From: an uncultured Lachnospiraceae bacterium
GTDB lineage: Bacteria; Bacillota; Clostridia; Lachnospirales; Lachnospiraceae
Direction: 5' to 3'
NCBI GenBank assembly: GCA_910576815.1
Contig: CAJTKA010000004.1
Coordinates: 1-64,000, forward strand
DNA: 64,000 nucleotides
A program made the translations under genes and the position numbers. Under the pieces are notes generated by a model. The model saw only the letters and a list, made by a program, of their open reading frames with translations, was not told where the DNA came from and did no database searches. Positions within the stretch are counted from its first letter, which is position 1. Every line of letters begins with the position of its first letter. Of this stretch, positions 41,961 to 51,312 are shown piece by piece.

Positions 41961-44900
41961 TCAGTCCACTCCCGCAAGCAGCATCTCCCCCATCTTTACA
42001 AGCGCCTCCTCTGTCAGCGAAAGAAGCGTCTCCTCATCTTTCTCGATCACGCCGCATTTTTTATAATTGAGGAAAAAGGCTGGTCCCGCCTTGGGATCGA
42101 AGCGCAATCTGCCGTTAAATTCGCCGATCAGCAAAGGAATGTTTTCCACCCGCACGGCGGCATCAGGCAATAGCGTAAAGCGCACCTTCTCATCCTTCCC
42201 CTTGACCTCCGGCATAAAAAGCGCGTGCGCGTGCGAACGGATGAGCGCGATCCGCAGAAGATTTTCCGCCGACTTTGGAATTTGACCAAATCGGTCAATC
42301 AGTTCTTCCCGCATATCGTCGCATTCTCTCTCATTTTCAATGCCCGCGATCCGTTTATAGATATCCAGCTTCTGCGTCTCGTTGACAATGTACTCCGCGG
42401 GAATATAAGCGTCCACATCCAGATCCACCATGGTATTGAAATCCTCGATCACATCGATTCCTTTCTTCGTCCTGACCGCCTCATTCAACATCTTGCAGTA
42501 AAGGTCGTATCCCACCGCCTGCATATGCCCGTGCTGGCTTTTCCCTAAAAGGGTGCCTGCGCCGCGGATCTCCAAATCGCGCATGGCGATCTTGAACCCG
42601 CTTCCCAAATCCGTAAACTCGCGGATGGCCTCTAAACGTTTCTCCGCCACTTCCTTTAACACCTTATCCCGTTTATACATGAGGAAAGCATAGGCAGTGC
42701 GGTTGGACCGTCCCACGCGGCCCCGCAGCTGGTAGAGCTGAGACAGTCCCATCTGATCGGAATCGTGGATGATCATGGTATTGACGTTAGAAATATCCAA
42801 CCCTGTCTCAATGATGGTGGTCGCCACCAGCACATCGATCTCGCCGCTTACAAAATCGTACATGATGCGCTCCAGCTCCGACTCCTTCATCTGCCCATGG
42901 GCAAAGGCAACATTTGCCTCGGGAACCAGTTCACTGATTGCCGCCGCCACATCCGCGATATTGTTGACGCGGTTATAGACATAGTAAACCTGTCCCTGCC
43001 TGGCAAGTTCCCTGACGATTGCTTCCCGCACCATCTCCTCATTATACTCGCAGACAAAGGTCTGGATCGGCAGCCTGTCCTCGGGCGCCTCCTCCAACAC
43101 GCTCATGTCCCTGATCCCGACAAGGCTCATGTGCAGGGTTCGCGGAATAGGGGTCGCCGTCAGTGTCAGTACATCGACATTTTCCTTTAATTTCTTGATC
43201 TTCTCTTTATGGGCCACGCCGAAGCGCTGCTCCTCATCGATGATGAGCAGCCCCAGATCCTTATATTGCACGTCCGCCGAAAGCACGCGGTGGGTGCCGA
43301 TCACGATATCCACCATGCCCTTCTTTAAATCCGCTACAGTCTTTTTTTGCTCCGCTGCTGAGCGGAAACGGGAGAGCAGATCGATGCGCACGGGAAAATC
43401 TTTCATCCGCTCCACAAAGGTATGATAATGCTGCTGCGCAAGGATGGTAGTGGGCACCAGATACACCACCTGCTTATTTTCCTGCACGGCCTTGAATGCC
43501 GCACGGATGGCGATCTCCGTCTTACCGTAGCCCACGTCGCCGCAGATCAGGCGGTCCATGATCTTGTCGCTCTCCATATCCTCCTTGGTAGCGGCGATGG
43601 CCAAAATCTGATCCTCCGTCTCCTCAAAGGGAAACATCTCCTCAAACTCCCGCTGCCAAACCGTATCCTGCCCGTAGCAGTACCCTTTTGCCGCCTGCCT
43701 GGCCGCGTAGAGTTCCACCAGATCGGAGGCTACCTCCTCCACTGCCGTGCGCACCTTTGTCTTCGTCCGCGTCCATTCCTGCGTGCCCAGCTTGTTCAGC
43801 TTCGGCTTTGCGCCCGCATCCGCGGAAGCATATTTCTGGATGACATCAAGCCCCGTCGCCAGCACATAGAGCACGCCGCCGTCACGGTAAGATATCTTCA
43901 TATAATCTTTGGTAACGTGATCCACTTCTACCTTCTCAATACCCTGATAAATGCCCAGGCCATGGCTTTCGTGCACCACAAAATCGCCTACTTTGAGATC
44001 GTTGAAATCCTGGATCCGCTGCCCCTGGTAGACCTTTTTCTTGCGCTTCTTTTTCTTCTCCGCGCCAAAAATATCGCTCTCCGCGATCACCATAAATTTT
44101 AAGAGCGGATATTCAAAGCCTTTTTTTACTCTCCCGTAGGCTGTCATCACCTCGCCCGGCTGCACCTCGCGCAGAGGGTCCTCCGTATAAAAGGCACTGA
44201 TTTCCAATTCCCGCAGATCCTCCGCCAGACGTTTCGCTCTCGTCCTCGATCCGGAAAGCAGCAGGATGCGATAGCCTTTTTTCTTATACGCTTTCAGATC
44301 CTTTACCAGCGCGTCAAAGCTGCTGTTATAAGACGACAGGCTCCTCGCTTGTACGGCAAATTTATGATCCGTCTGTAATAACGGGTTTTTCCCTTCCATG
44401 GCGGAAAGGCTCATCACCCGCAGCGCGCCAAGTTTTGCGGCTGCCTCCGCCGCAGGGTAAAGAACGTCCATCTGCCCCGGCAGGATATAGCCTTTCTCGG
44501 CGCGGTGGCTCATGCTCTCCCGAAATTCAAATTCCACCGCATCCACATGCTCTTTGATCCGCAGCGGTTCATCCAGAAAAACGCAGCTTCCCTCCAAAGA
44601 AAAACAAGTCAAAAAAGAAGTGAGTTCGGGGACAAAATAACGCACATAGCTCTCCAAATTCACGGCATTATAAGACAGTCCCAAATCCAGCAAAGTTTCA
44701 GAAAGCTCCCGCACCTGCATCTCGATGCGATGCGCCTCCTCCGTTTTCATCTGCTTTCGCAGCACTTCCTCCTGCTTCTTCCCCTCCTCACGGATACAGG
44801 CCAGCCCTGCCTTAAATTCCTGTTTGGTCAGGACAAGCTCTGTCGCCGGATAGATTGCCACCGACTCCAGTTTCTCAATGGAGCGCTGACTTAAAACATC

Positions 44901-45515
44901 GAAACTACGGATGGACTCGATCTCGTCCCCCCACAGTTCGATCCGATAAGGGTTCTCCTCCGTCAGATCAAAAATATCCACGATGCCGCCGCGGATGGAA
45001 AACTGCCCCGGCGCTTCCACCTGATAGGCATTCTCGTATCCCAGTTCCACCAATTTGGCCGAGAGTTTTCCCTCGTCCACCGACGTCTGTTTGTTAAGAT
45101 GCAACACCCATGAGCTCCATGCCTCCAAGGGCGGCTGGGGCGTCATCAGCGCATCAAAAGTCGTGATCACAGTAAGCGGCGTTCCTTCCGAAAGCCGCCG
45201 TAAACACCGTATCCGTTCCGTGGTCAGGCGGTTCCCGTGAATATCCGCCTGAAAGAAAATCAGATCCTTTGCCGGATATAACATGACATTCCTGTCATAA
45301 AATTGATAATCTTCGTAGATTTCCCTCGCCCGCAGATCGCTGTAAGTAACGATCAGTTTATGACAAAAGCCCTCGGAAAGCCCATAGATCATATGCAGTT
45401 TCTGCGAGTCCACACAGCCCGAAAGGGCAGCCGAAAGCGCCCCCTTCTTTGTAAGGAGGCTCCTGATCTCCTCATATGCGCCCAGTTCCGTAAGCGGCGT
45501 CAGTAATGCCTTCAT
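41961..45515 (-). CDS. mfd: Transcription-repair coupling factor Mfd
   Basis: An 1184-aa DNA translocase that removes RNA polymerase stalled at lesions and recruits UvrA. The UvrB-like N-terminal module starts at FHQ-type EGFCHKLIVTYS. The RNA polymerase interaction domain contains KVGDFVVHESHGLGIYQGIE (about 505). The helicase has Walker A CGDVGYGKTEIAIRAA (about 650), DEEQRFGV and the GRVGRSNRTAYAFL motif. The C-terminal domain is normal. It lies 2 bp from the convergent PIN gene and 6 bp downstream of pth, the standard pth-mfd order. Confidence 0.97.
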   Translation of the reverse strand: MKALLTPLTELGAYEEIRSLLTKKGALSAALSGCVDSQKLHMIYGLSEGFCHKLIVTYSDLRAREIYEDYQFYDRNVMLYPAKDLIFFQADIHGNRLTTERIRCLRRLSEGTPLTVITTFDALMTPQPPLEAWSSWVLHLNKQTSVDEGKLSAKLVELGYENAYQVEAPGQFSIRGGIVDIFDLTEENPYRIELWGDEIESIRSFDVLSQRSIEKLESVAIYPATELVLTKQEFKAGLACIREEGKKQEEVLRKQMKTEEAHRIEMQVRELSETLLDLGLSYNAVNLESYVRYFVPELTSFLTCFSLEGSCVFLDEPLRIKEHVDAVEFEFRESMSHRAEKGYILPGQMDVLYPAAEAAAKLGALRVMSLSAMEGKNPLLQTDHKFAVQARSLSSYNSSFDALVKDLKAYKKKGYRILLLSGSRTRAKRLAEDLRELEISAFYTEDPLREVQPGEVMTAYGRVKKGFEYPLLKFMVIAESDIFGAEKKKKRKKKVYQGQRIQDFNDLKVGDFVVHESHGLGIYQGIEKVEVDHVTKDYMKISYRDGGVLYVLATGLDVIQKYASADAGAKPKLNKLGTQEWTRTKTKVRTAVEEVASDLVELYAARQAAKGYCYGQDTVWQREFEEMFPFEETEDQILAIAATKEDMESDKIMDRLICGDVGYGKTEIAIRAAFKAVQENKQVVYLVPTTILAQQHYHTFVERMKDFPVRIDLLSRFRSAAEQKKTVADLKKGMVDIVIGTHRVLSADVQYKDLGLLIIDEEQRFGVAHKEKIKKLKENVDVLTLTATPIPRTLHMSLVGIRDMSVLEEAPEDRLPIQTFVCEYNEEMVREAIVRELARQGQVYYVYNRVNNIADVAAAISELVPEANVAFAHGQMKESELERIMYDFVSGEIDVLVATTIIETGLDISNVNTMIIHDSDQMGLSQLYQLRGRVGRSNRTAYAFLMYKRDKVLKEVAEKRLEAIREFTDLGSGFKIAMRDLEIRGAGTLLGKSQHGHMQAVGYDLYCKMLNEAVRTKKGIDVIEDFNTMVDLDVDAYIPAEYIVNETQKLDIYKRIAGIENERECDDMREELIDRFGQIPKSAENLLRIALIRSHAHALFMPEVKGKDEKVRFTLLPDAAVRVENIPLLIGEFNGRLRFDPKAGPAFFLNYKKCGVIEKDEETLLSLTEEALVKMGEMLLAGVD

Positions 45516-45521
45516 ATATCG

Positions 45522-46190
45522 CTACTCTCCGTCTTCTGCTGCCAGAGTCCCCTGTTTGGCAGCCTCATCCAATTTCACCTGTTCTTTGTCTTTTTCCTGC
45601 TTCTCCGATTTATCCTTCGGTTTCTTGCGCACATTATAGCGATTCATGGCCGCGTCCGCCCCCTCCGAAATGATCGTCTCGATGGCCAGGGTCGCGCGCT
45701 TGATGCTCTCGATCATCAGCTCCCGCTCCTCAGACAGGAAATGACCCAGCACATAATCTGCCAGATCCATTTTGGGCGGCTTCTCGCCCACGCCCATGCG
45801 CACCCTGATAAACTCATCGTGCCCCAAATGAAGGATGATATTTTTCAAGCCGTTGTGCCCGCCGTCACTGCCGCGCTTGCGTATGCGAAACTGTCCCGGC
45901 TCCAGATTCACGTCGTCCGAGATCACGATCAGCTCTGATTTCTCATCCGCCTTATAAAAGTCTATGACAGAGCGGATGCTCTCACCACTCAGATTCATGT
46001 AAGTAAGAGGCTTTACGAGTACTACTTTCTCTCCCGCAACGATTCCTTTGCCGATCACGGCCTTATGCTTTTTTTCACCGATCACAATATCGTTTTTCTC
46101 GGCAATCGAATCGATCACTTCAAAACCGATATTGTGCCTGGTATTCACATATCTTTTTTCGGGGTTTCCCAAACCTGCGATAATGTACAT
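45522..46190 (-). CDS. pth: Peptidyl-tRNA hydrolase with charged C-terminal extension
   Basis: A 222-aa enzyme that recycles peptidyl-tRNA. GLGNPEKRYVNTRHNIGFEV holds Asn and the catalytic His near residue 19, and KPLTYMNLSGES and GGHNGLKNII are conserved. The usual length is about 190; here about 30 extra Lys/Glu-rich residues (KKPKDKSEKQEKDKEQVKLD) form a likely disordered tail. Start ATG 46190 is chosen by AGAAGGA upstream. It is 6 bp upstream of mfd in one operon. Confidence 0.93.
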   Translation of the reverse strand: MYIIAGLGNPEKRYVNTRHNIGFEVIDSIAEKNDIVIGEKKHKAVIGKGIVAGEKVVLVKPLTYMNLSGESIRSVIDFYKADEKSELIVISDDVNLEPGQFRIRKRGSDGGHNGLKNIILHLGHDEFIRVRMGVGEKPPKMDLADYVLGHFLSEERELMIESIKRATLAIETIISEGADAAMNRYNVRKKPKDKSEKQEKDKEQVKLDEAAKQGTLAAEDGE

Positions 46191-46240
46191 AACTGCATCC
46201 TTCTGCATTTAAAACTCTTTGCTCGATATTTTTAGACATC

Positions 46241-46278
46241 AAAAAAAGCAGCCGCATATGCAGATGGTTGCCTTTTTT
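46241..46278. terminator. Bidirectional intrinsic terminator
   Basis: GCAGCC (46248-46253) pairs with GGTTGC (46266-46271). The loop contains the palindrome GCATATGC. On the minus strand the stem is followed by seven T, on the plus strand by six. It closes the long minus-strand operon that ends with the 63-residue gene at 46289. Confidence 0.75.
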
Positions 46279-46288
46279 GCTTTATTGC

Positions 46289-46480
46289 CTATTCATTGAT
46301 CTTGTCAATGGGAGTCAAGTTCACGTCTAAACTTGTCAGTATTACTTTTAACGATATATAATCTTCTTTCAAGTCCGCGTATGTTTCAACCGCATTTTCT
46401 TTCCTTGCTAAAAGCATCCTCTTTTGTACTTTTTGAAAATCATTGATAGACCTTTCAATAATCTCACCATTACTGGGCAT
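46289..46480 (-). CDS. Small hypothetical protein (63 aa)
   Basis: A soluble helical protein beginning MPSNGEIIERSINDFQKVQK, with ADLKEDYISLKVILTSLDVN in the second half. GGGAGGTGAATAAT precedes ATG 46480. An upstream frame to 46546 lacks a ribosome site. It is the last gene before the terminator at 46241-46278 and follows the M14-like gene by 79 bp. A TATACT in that gap could give it its own promoter. Function unknown. Confidence 0.65.
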   Translation of the reverse strand: MPSNGEIIERSINDFQKVQKRMLLARKENAVETYADLKEDYISLKVILTSLDVNLTPIDKINE

Positions 46481-46559
46481 ATTATTCACCTCCCAATGAA
46501 AAACAAGGTTATTGGTTAGGCTCAGTATACCATAGCTGGGGTGCAAAGTCTATTACAAT

Positions 46560-47495
46560 TTAGATAACAGCCCGCACCACCAGCTTAAACACCGCCGTGT
46601 CCGCGTAGGTGAGCGCATCCCCGTGCATAAAGAAAACGATTCCGTCCACCGGCGCCCGTAGCGTTTCGATGACTTCTCCCTCACAGGCATCCACAAGATA
46701 TGCCAAAATCTGTCCCTGTTCTACCTCCTCTCCCACGGAAACGCTCGGGTCAAACAATCCTGCTTCCGTTGTCCTCACAGAGACCATATCCACATCTTTC
46801 ACAACCTGAGACCGATAGCCGTCGTGCCCATGATACTCTGCAATCCCCTGCTTGTGTAAAAATGTCAAAATGCCGCGCATAGCTTCTTTCGCGCTCTTTT
46901 TATCGAGTCTGGTCGTGGTGGTCGTGTACATACTGAAAGCCTGCCTCTCCCAGATCTGCCAATTATAATTGAGGGTGGTCGTATCATAGGGACGTACCTT
47001 TCTGAGGACCACATAGGGCATGCCAAACTGTTTCGCCAGCTCCGTATCCTCAAACCCCGTATCCATCATGCGCACATGGGGCATAAACTCACCGGGCATA
47101 TAAAAGGATGTGAACTGAATGCCGAACCGATAGGAAGATATCACCCGAAACACACCATCCGCGATACGCTGCGTCGTCTCCCCCAGATCATAACCGGGAA
47201 ACATCCTGTTGATATCCGTATTGTCTACCGTCCAAAAGCGCTTCTGTATATTCATAGAGTAAGGATTGACGCAGGGAATCACCAGAATCTTTTTCCCTGG
47301 TGTCAGCTTTCCCGCCTCCTCCATCGCTTTCAGTTTTTTCACCAGTCCCGAACAGCAGTAAAGCTGCTGCACTTCATTGCCGCGCATACTGCCCACGATG
47401 CAGACTGCTTCCTCCCCTTCTCCGAATTCATAACCCGTCACACGGAAATTGTCTCGGTATAGACCCTGTATTTCATAGATAGTAACTTTATTCAT
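46560..47495 (-). CDS. M14/AstE-type deacylase paralogue lacking zinc ligands
   Basis: A 311-aa protein of the succinylglutamate desuccinylase/aspartoacylase fold. It has VCIVGSMRGNEVQQLYCCSG where active members have GxHGxE: R38 replaces the zinc His, while E41 remains. NINRMFPG-type (NTDINRMFPGYD) is kept. The DIH motif is replaced by FTSFYMPGEF, and the catalytic Glu region reads TTTTTRLDKK. A biotinyl/barrel-sandwich-like C-terminal domain (EVIETLRAPVDGIVFFMHGD) is kept. It is likely catalytically dead, perhaps a partner of the intact paralogue upstream. The start could also be ATG 47516; I favour 47495. Confidence 0.82.
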   Translation of the reverse strand: MNKVTIYEIQGLYRDNFRVTGYEFGEGEEAVCIVGSMRGNEVQQLYCCSGLVKKLKAMEEAGKLTPGKKILVIPCVNPYSMNIQKRFWTVDNTDINRMFPGYDLGETTQRIADGVFRVISSYRFGIQFTSFYMPGEFMPHVRMMDTGFEDTELAKQFGMPYVVLRKVRPYDTTTLNYNWQIWERQAFSMYTTTTTRLDKKSAKEAMRGILTFLHKQGIAEYHGHDGYRSQVVKDVDMVSVRTTEAGLFDPSVSVGEEVEQGQILAYLVDACEGEVIETLRAPVDGIVFFMHGDALTYADTAVFKLVVRAVI

Positions 47496-47527
47496 GATTT
47501 TGCAATCATCCTCCATGCCGAAGCAGT

Positions 47528-48469
47528 TTACTGCGATGGCACGCGCAGTAACCGCCCAATCAACGACCCCTCGTCCACGATCGGATACTCCCTGATGGTA
47601 AACAGCATACCGTCCATGGGCGCGCGTACTTCATCCCGCACGTTTCCCGAAAGCGGGTCAAGAATCTCTCCAATCAGTTCCCCTTTGCGAAGCTGTGCCC
47701 CATGTTTGACCGCAGGCACAAAAAGCCCGCCCGTAGCTGCGTTTAGGTATGCCACATCCTCCGAATCGTTTGAGACTATCGGTTGTCTTACTTTCTCCGT
47801 TTCGCCTTCCCAGATGCCAAGCTTTTTCATCAGATTAAAAATACCGACCACCATCTGATCCCCATAGGTTCTGGTGATCCGCATCCCCACTCCCATCTCC
47901 ACCACCAAAGTCGGCGTACCAATACTGTTTAGACTGTAAGCCAACGTTGATTCCAGCACCGTACTTGCCCCATGCACCCAGACAAAATCCACGTTGGCCT
48001 CCTTTGCCAGCGGAAGAAGCTGTTCCTCATGCAAAGCATTGACGCGAATCTGGGGAATCTCCGTCAAATAAATATTGCTGGCATGGATGTCCAACACGAC
48101 CGCGGAGCCTGCCAGGTCTTCCACGATCCGTGCCGCCAGGTACTCCGTCATATTGCCTTTCACATCTCCCGGAAACAGGCGGTTCATATCCAATTCAAAA
48201 GCAGGAATGCCCCGGGTAATGGAATCGATTCCCAGCGGATTTAAAGCCGGATAAATATCCACGGTGCCGCGCAGCTTTTCCTTCTGCGCATTGATGCGGC
48301 GGATCAGTTCAAAGCACACATACTGTCCTTCCAGCTCATCCCCGTGGATTCCCGTCACCACACTGATACGCTTTGGAGAATCCGCGCCATCCTCCGGCTG
48401 TATCCGATTTTTTTGTATCTTCAATTTCTCGTCCACCGGCAACGCCAGGGACGCCACTGTTGTAATCAT
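47528..48469 (-). CDS. M14/AstE-type zinc deacylase or carboxypeptidase
   Basis: A 313-aa enzyme. The zinc site is intact: H42 and E45 in VVTGIHGDELEG and H129 in VVLDIHAS, with catalytic Glu E191 in LVVEMGVG. DMNRLFPGD is the family substrate segment. The C-terminal barrel-sandwich domain includes VRDEVRAPMDGMLFTIREYP. Relatives remove acyl groups from N-acyl amino acids or cleave gamma-linked peptides. It lies in the ATP-grasp/transglutaminase operon, 11-32 bp before its degenerate paralogue. Confidence 0.87.
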   Translation of the reverse strand: MITTVASLALPVDEKLKIQKNRIQPEDGADSPKRISVVTGIHGDELEGQYVCFELIRRINAQKEKLRGTVDIYPALNPLGIDSITRGIPAFELDMNRLFPGDVKGNMTEYLAARIVEDLAGSAVVLDIHASNIYLTEIPQIRVNALHEEQLLPLAKEANVDFVWVHGASTVLESTLAYSLNSIGTPTLVVEMGVGMRITRTYGDQMVVGIFNLMKKLGIWEGETEKVRQPIVSNDSEDVAYLNAATGGLFVPAVKHGAQLRKGELIGEILDPLSGNVRDEVRAPMDGMLFTIREYPIVDEGSLIGRLLRVPSQ

Positions 48470-48503
48470 GTTTTTTCGCTCCTACATCAATGTGATTTTT
48501 CAA

Positions 48504-49313
48504 TCATCCTACATCCGTTATTCCGTCTGACACTTCCACGACCGACACGCGCACGATCTGCTCCTGGTTCCCGCCCCCGTGCATAATGCCCCGATTGATC
48601 AGGCAGTCCGCAGCGTCTCTCCCCTCGCCGATTTTGATATAATTGTCCCCTACAGGGATATCGTTGGTAGGATCGATCCCATACCAGAAGCCATCCTTGG
48701 CAATCTCCACCCAGGCATGGCTCGCTCCCTCCCCGGGGATCATCCCCGTCACATATCTGGCAGGAATTTTTTCCATGTGGAGCAAAGCAATCAAAATATG
48801 CGCATAATCCTGACAAACGCCGTGCCCCAGCTTCCAGGCTTCTTCCGCTGTTGTTCCCACATCCGTACAGCCCTTTTCGTAGACAAAATCTTCATGCAGG
48901 CTGTGTGACAAAAAAAGAGCTTTTTCATAAGCGTCTGCAGGAAGGCTCCCAGCCAGCTTTTCATAATAGGCAGACAGCGCCTCCTCCGCGCGGTTCAATC
49001 CATGAGGATGACGGAAAACCGCCAGCATATCCTCGTCAATTTTTTCTTCCCTGCGATCCAGCCCTGCGCACACATCTCCCGTGATGCGAAAAGAAAACGT
49101 AGTGTGGTCCACATCGTCCCAGCCGTAAATCTGCCCATTACCGAAAGAATCCGTCCCTGCATTGTAAGAGACATCTGGAGAGAGCTTAATCGTTACCTTT
49201 CCCACCCGCTGCCGCAGGGTCTCCTTTGGCAGGCATTTGATCGTAAAATGACAGGAGGAGACCACCTCTGAATAATCGATCTGCATATAATAATCAAAGG
49301 TCAGTTTTTTCAC
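48504..49313 (-). CDS. Transglutaminase-like cysteine protease
   Basis: A 269-aa protein. A beta-rich N-terminal domain (about 1-125) of the bacterial transglutaminase N type is followed by the papain-like core. The triad is complete: Cys in KLGHGVCQDYAHI (near 165), His in GASHAWVEI (near 202), Asp in YGIDPTND (near 218). There is no signal peptide, so it works in the cytoplasm. Its ATG overlaps the stop of the alpha-E gene (ATGA). The combination with alpha-E and permuted ATP-grasp proteins is a recurrent unit of unknown product, as in mycobacteria. Confidence 0.9.
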   Translation of the reverse strand: MKKLTFDYYMQIDYSEVVSSCHFTIKCLPKETLRQRVGKVTIKLSPDVSYNAGTDSFGNGQIYGWDDVDHTTFSFRITGDVCAGLDRREEKIDEDMLAVFRHPHGLNRAEEALSAYYEKLAGSLPADAYEKALFLSHSLHEDFVYEKGCTDVGTTAEEAWKLGHGVCQDYAHILIALLHMEKIPARYVTGMIPGEGASHAWVEIAKDGFWYGIDPTNDIPVGDNYIKIGEGRDAADCLINRGIMHGGGNQEQIVRVSVVEVSDGITDVG

Positions 49314-49972
49314 AGGATCGCCTCCACTTCCTTTACGATCCTGTAATAGTTCAGTTCCGGCCCCTTCACCAGTATTTTCAGGGACTCCAGCCTATCAGAA
49401 TCATATTCCAGACCGCACCTTTCGACCCGCGGGATCATGCGGTGCACCTCCCGCTCCAGCGCCTCCTTTTTCATGCCCAGTCTCGCGTAAAGGTCGATGC
49501 GCTCGATTCGCTTTCCCGCTTTGATAATATTCCTGATCTGTTCTGCGTCGATCTGATCATCCGCCGTACCCCAAAACGCCATCAAATCATCCAGTGCGTG
49601 CTGCAGTTCAATCAGCGGCGCTCTGCTCTCCCCCGCCTTATTCATCTCATAGAGGGCAAGCTGTATGTATGACAAAGTCTCCGAACCGATGCTCTCCCGT
49701 AGGACGATTGCATTGTCATAGGCTCTGTTTAAATTGCTGACGATGGAATCGGGATTCTCCCCGTCAAAGGGATAACGTTTCAAAAAGGTAGATTTATCGC
49801 CGTATATATCCGGAATATCCACCATCTCGCAAAAGTCCCGATAGCTGTCCGTGATCTCATCGATCATCGAATCAAAACTTCTGTAAAAGATGCGAAGCGT
49901 CGTATAAACTCTTTCCGTATACCTTCCCAGCCAATATAATCTGTCCGCCTGTTCTACTGAGATAATACCCAT
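49310..49972 (-). CDS. Alpha-E domain protein
   Basis: A 220-aa all-helical protein. It starts MGIISVEQADRLYWLGRYTE, the family signature near the N-terminus, and continues with RVYTTLRIFYRSFDSMID and ALERE near the end. I choose ATG 49972 with GGAGGAGG upstream; it overlaps the ATP-grasp gene by 19 bp. Alpha-E proteins occur almost only with permuted ATP-grasp and transglutaminase proteins and are sometimes fused to them. They may be a scaffold or carrier for the ligase. Confidence 0.88.
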   Translation of the reverse strand: MGIISVEQADRLYWLGRYTERVYTTLRIFYRSFDSMIDEITDSYRDFCEMVDIPDIYGDKSTFLKRYPFDGENPDSIVSNLNRAYDNAIVLRESIGSETLSYIQLALYEMNKAGESRAPLIELQHALDDLMAFWGTADDQIDAEQIRNIIKAGKRIERIDLYARLGMKKEALEREVHRMIPRVERCGLEYDSDRLESLKILVKGPELNYYRIVKEVEAIL

Positions 49973-51285
49973 GTGTCCTTGAATCCTCCTCCCTGTGATG
50001 AATTGACAATGAACGAATCGGGGTTTCTGGAAAACCGCGTCAGACCGCTTTTCCACACCAGCGGCTCCTCCGCCATCAGCACAAAGGCTCTTAAATCCGC
50101 TTTTCGCGGAATCACACTGCCTGCCTCCACGATATCCAGATCCTGAAAATCGATTACTTCCTGTGCAATGAATCTCCTGGGTTCCTTCTTTAACAGCGCG
50201 ATAAATTCCTCTTTCCGGTCCTTCGTCATGGTATTGCCAAACGCCACTCCGTAGCCCCCGGCTTCCGCCACGTCCTTTAATACCAGATCGTCAAAGTGTT
50301 CCAGTACATACTGCATATCCTCCTCATAAAAAGGAAGGTAAGTCGGCGCATTCGAAAGGATCGGCTCCTCGTCCAGATAATAGCGGATCATCTTGGGCAC
50401 AAAATAATAGATGCCCTTGTCGTCCGCCACGCCGTTGCCCGGCGCGTTTAGAAGCGCCACATTTCCTTTGCGGAAGACATCATAAATATGGGGAATCCCG
50501 ATCAATGAATCCGCTCTGAAATTCATGGGATCGAGATAGTCGTCCGAGATCCGCCGATACACCGCGCCCACAGGTTCTAAACTCCCATCCATCGACACAT
50601 AATAAAGCCTGTCATTCTTGACCCGCAGTTCCGAGCCGTTGACCAGATGCGCTCCCGTCTTCTCCGCCAGATAAGAATGCTCAAAGTAAGCCGCATTGTA
50701 TCGCCCCGGCGTGAGAATGACCGTGTGGCCCCCCGTATTCACATAGTCCATCGTGCGGCGAAGAAGGTCGGCATAATTTCTGTTATCCTCCAGATGATTG
50801 TCATGGAAGGTATCGGGTGAGCTTCTCCTGCAAAGTTCTCTGGCAATCATCGGATAGGAAGCGCCTGAGGGTACCCGCAGATTATCTTCCAGAATATACC
50901 AATTTCCGTCCTTGCCCTTGACCAAATCGATCCCGGAAATATGGCAGTAGATTCCTTTTGGCGGCAGCGCGTTCTCACACTCCGCCATGTAACCGCTCGA
51001 AGCAAAGATAAAATCTTCCGGCACGATCCCGTCTTTCACGATCTGCTTTTTGCTGTAGATATCCTTGATAAAAAGGTTGAGTGCCATCACGCGCTGCTTT
51101 AAGCCCCGCTCCAGAAACAAAAACTCCTCATGCTCAATGATCCGCGGAATCGCATCAAACGGAAACAACTGCTCCTTAAAGACGTTATTTTTATAGATAC
51201 CAAACTTCACACCGTAACGCGCAAGCAGTTCATTGACCGTGTCCGTATGCTGTAACAGATCAAGCCGCTGTATTCTTTCTTCCAT
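49954..51285 (-). CDS. Circularly permuted ATP-grasp ligase
   Basis: A 443-aa cytoplasmic enzyme of the CP_ATPgrasp type. Diagnostic segments are LEDNLRVPSGASYPM (about 135), VILTPGRYNAAYFEHSYLAE (about 190), NAPGNGVADDKGIYYFVPKM (about 280) and LKDVAEAGGYGVAFG (about 345). The fold predicts formation of an amide or peptide bond with ATP. The substrates are unknown. It is followed by overlapping alpha-E and transglutaminase genes, the canonical trio. Confidence 0.9.
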   Translation of the reverse strand: MEERIQRLDLLQHTDTVNELLARYGVKFGIYKNNVFKEQLFPFDAIPRIIEHEEFLFLERGLKQRVMALNLFIKDIYSKKQIVKDGIVPEDFIFASSGYMAECENALPPKGIYCHISGIDLVKGKDGNWYILEDNLRVPSGASYPMIARELCRRSSPDTFHDNHLEDNRNYADLLRRTMDYVNTGGHTVILTPGRYNAAYFEHSYLAEKTGAHLVNGSELRVKNDRLYYVSMDGSLEPVGAVYRRISDDYLDPMNFRADSLIGIPHIYDVFRKGNVALLNAPGNGVADDKGIYYFVPKMIRYYLDEEPILSNAPTYLPFYEEDMQYVLEHFDDLVLKDVAEAGGYGVAFGNTMTKDRKEEFIALLKKEPRRFIAQEVIDFQDLDIVEAGSVIPRKADLRAFVLMAEEPLVWKSGLTRFSRNPDSFIVNSSQGGGFKDTWVLSQ

Positions 51286-51312
51286 GTTTCCCTTTCTTAC
51301 CTTCCTTCTTCC

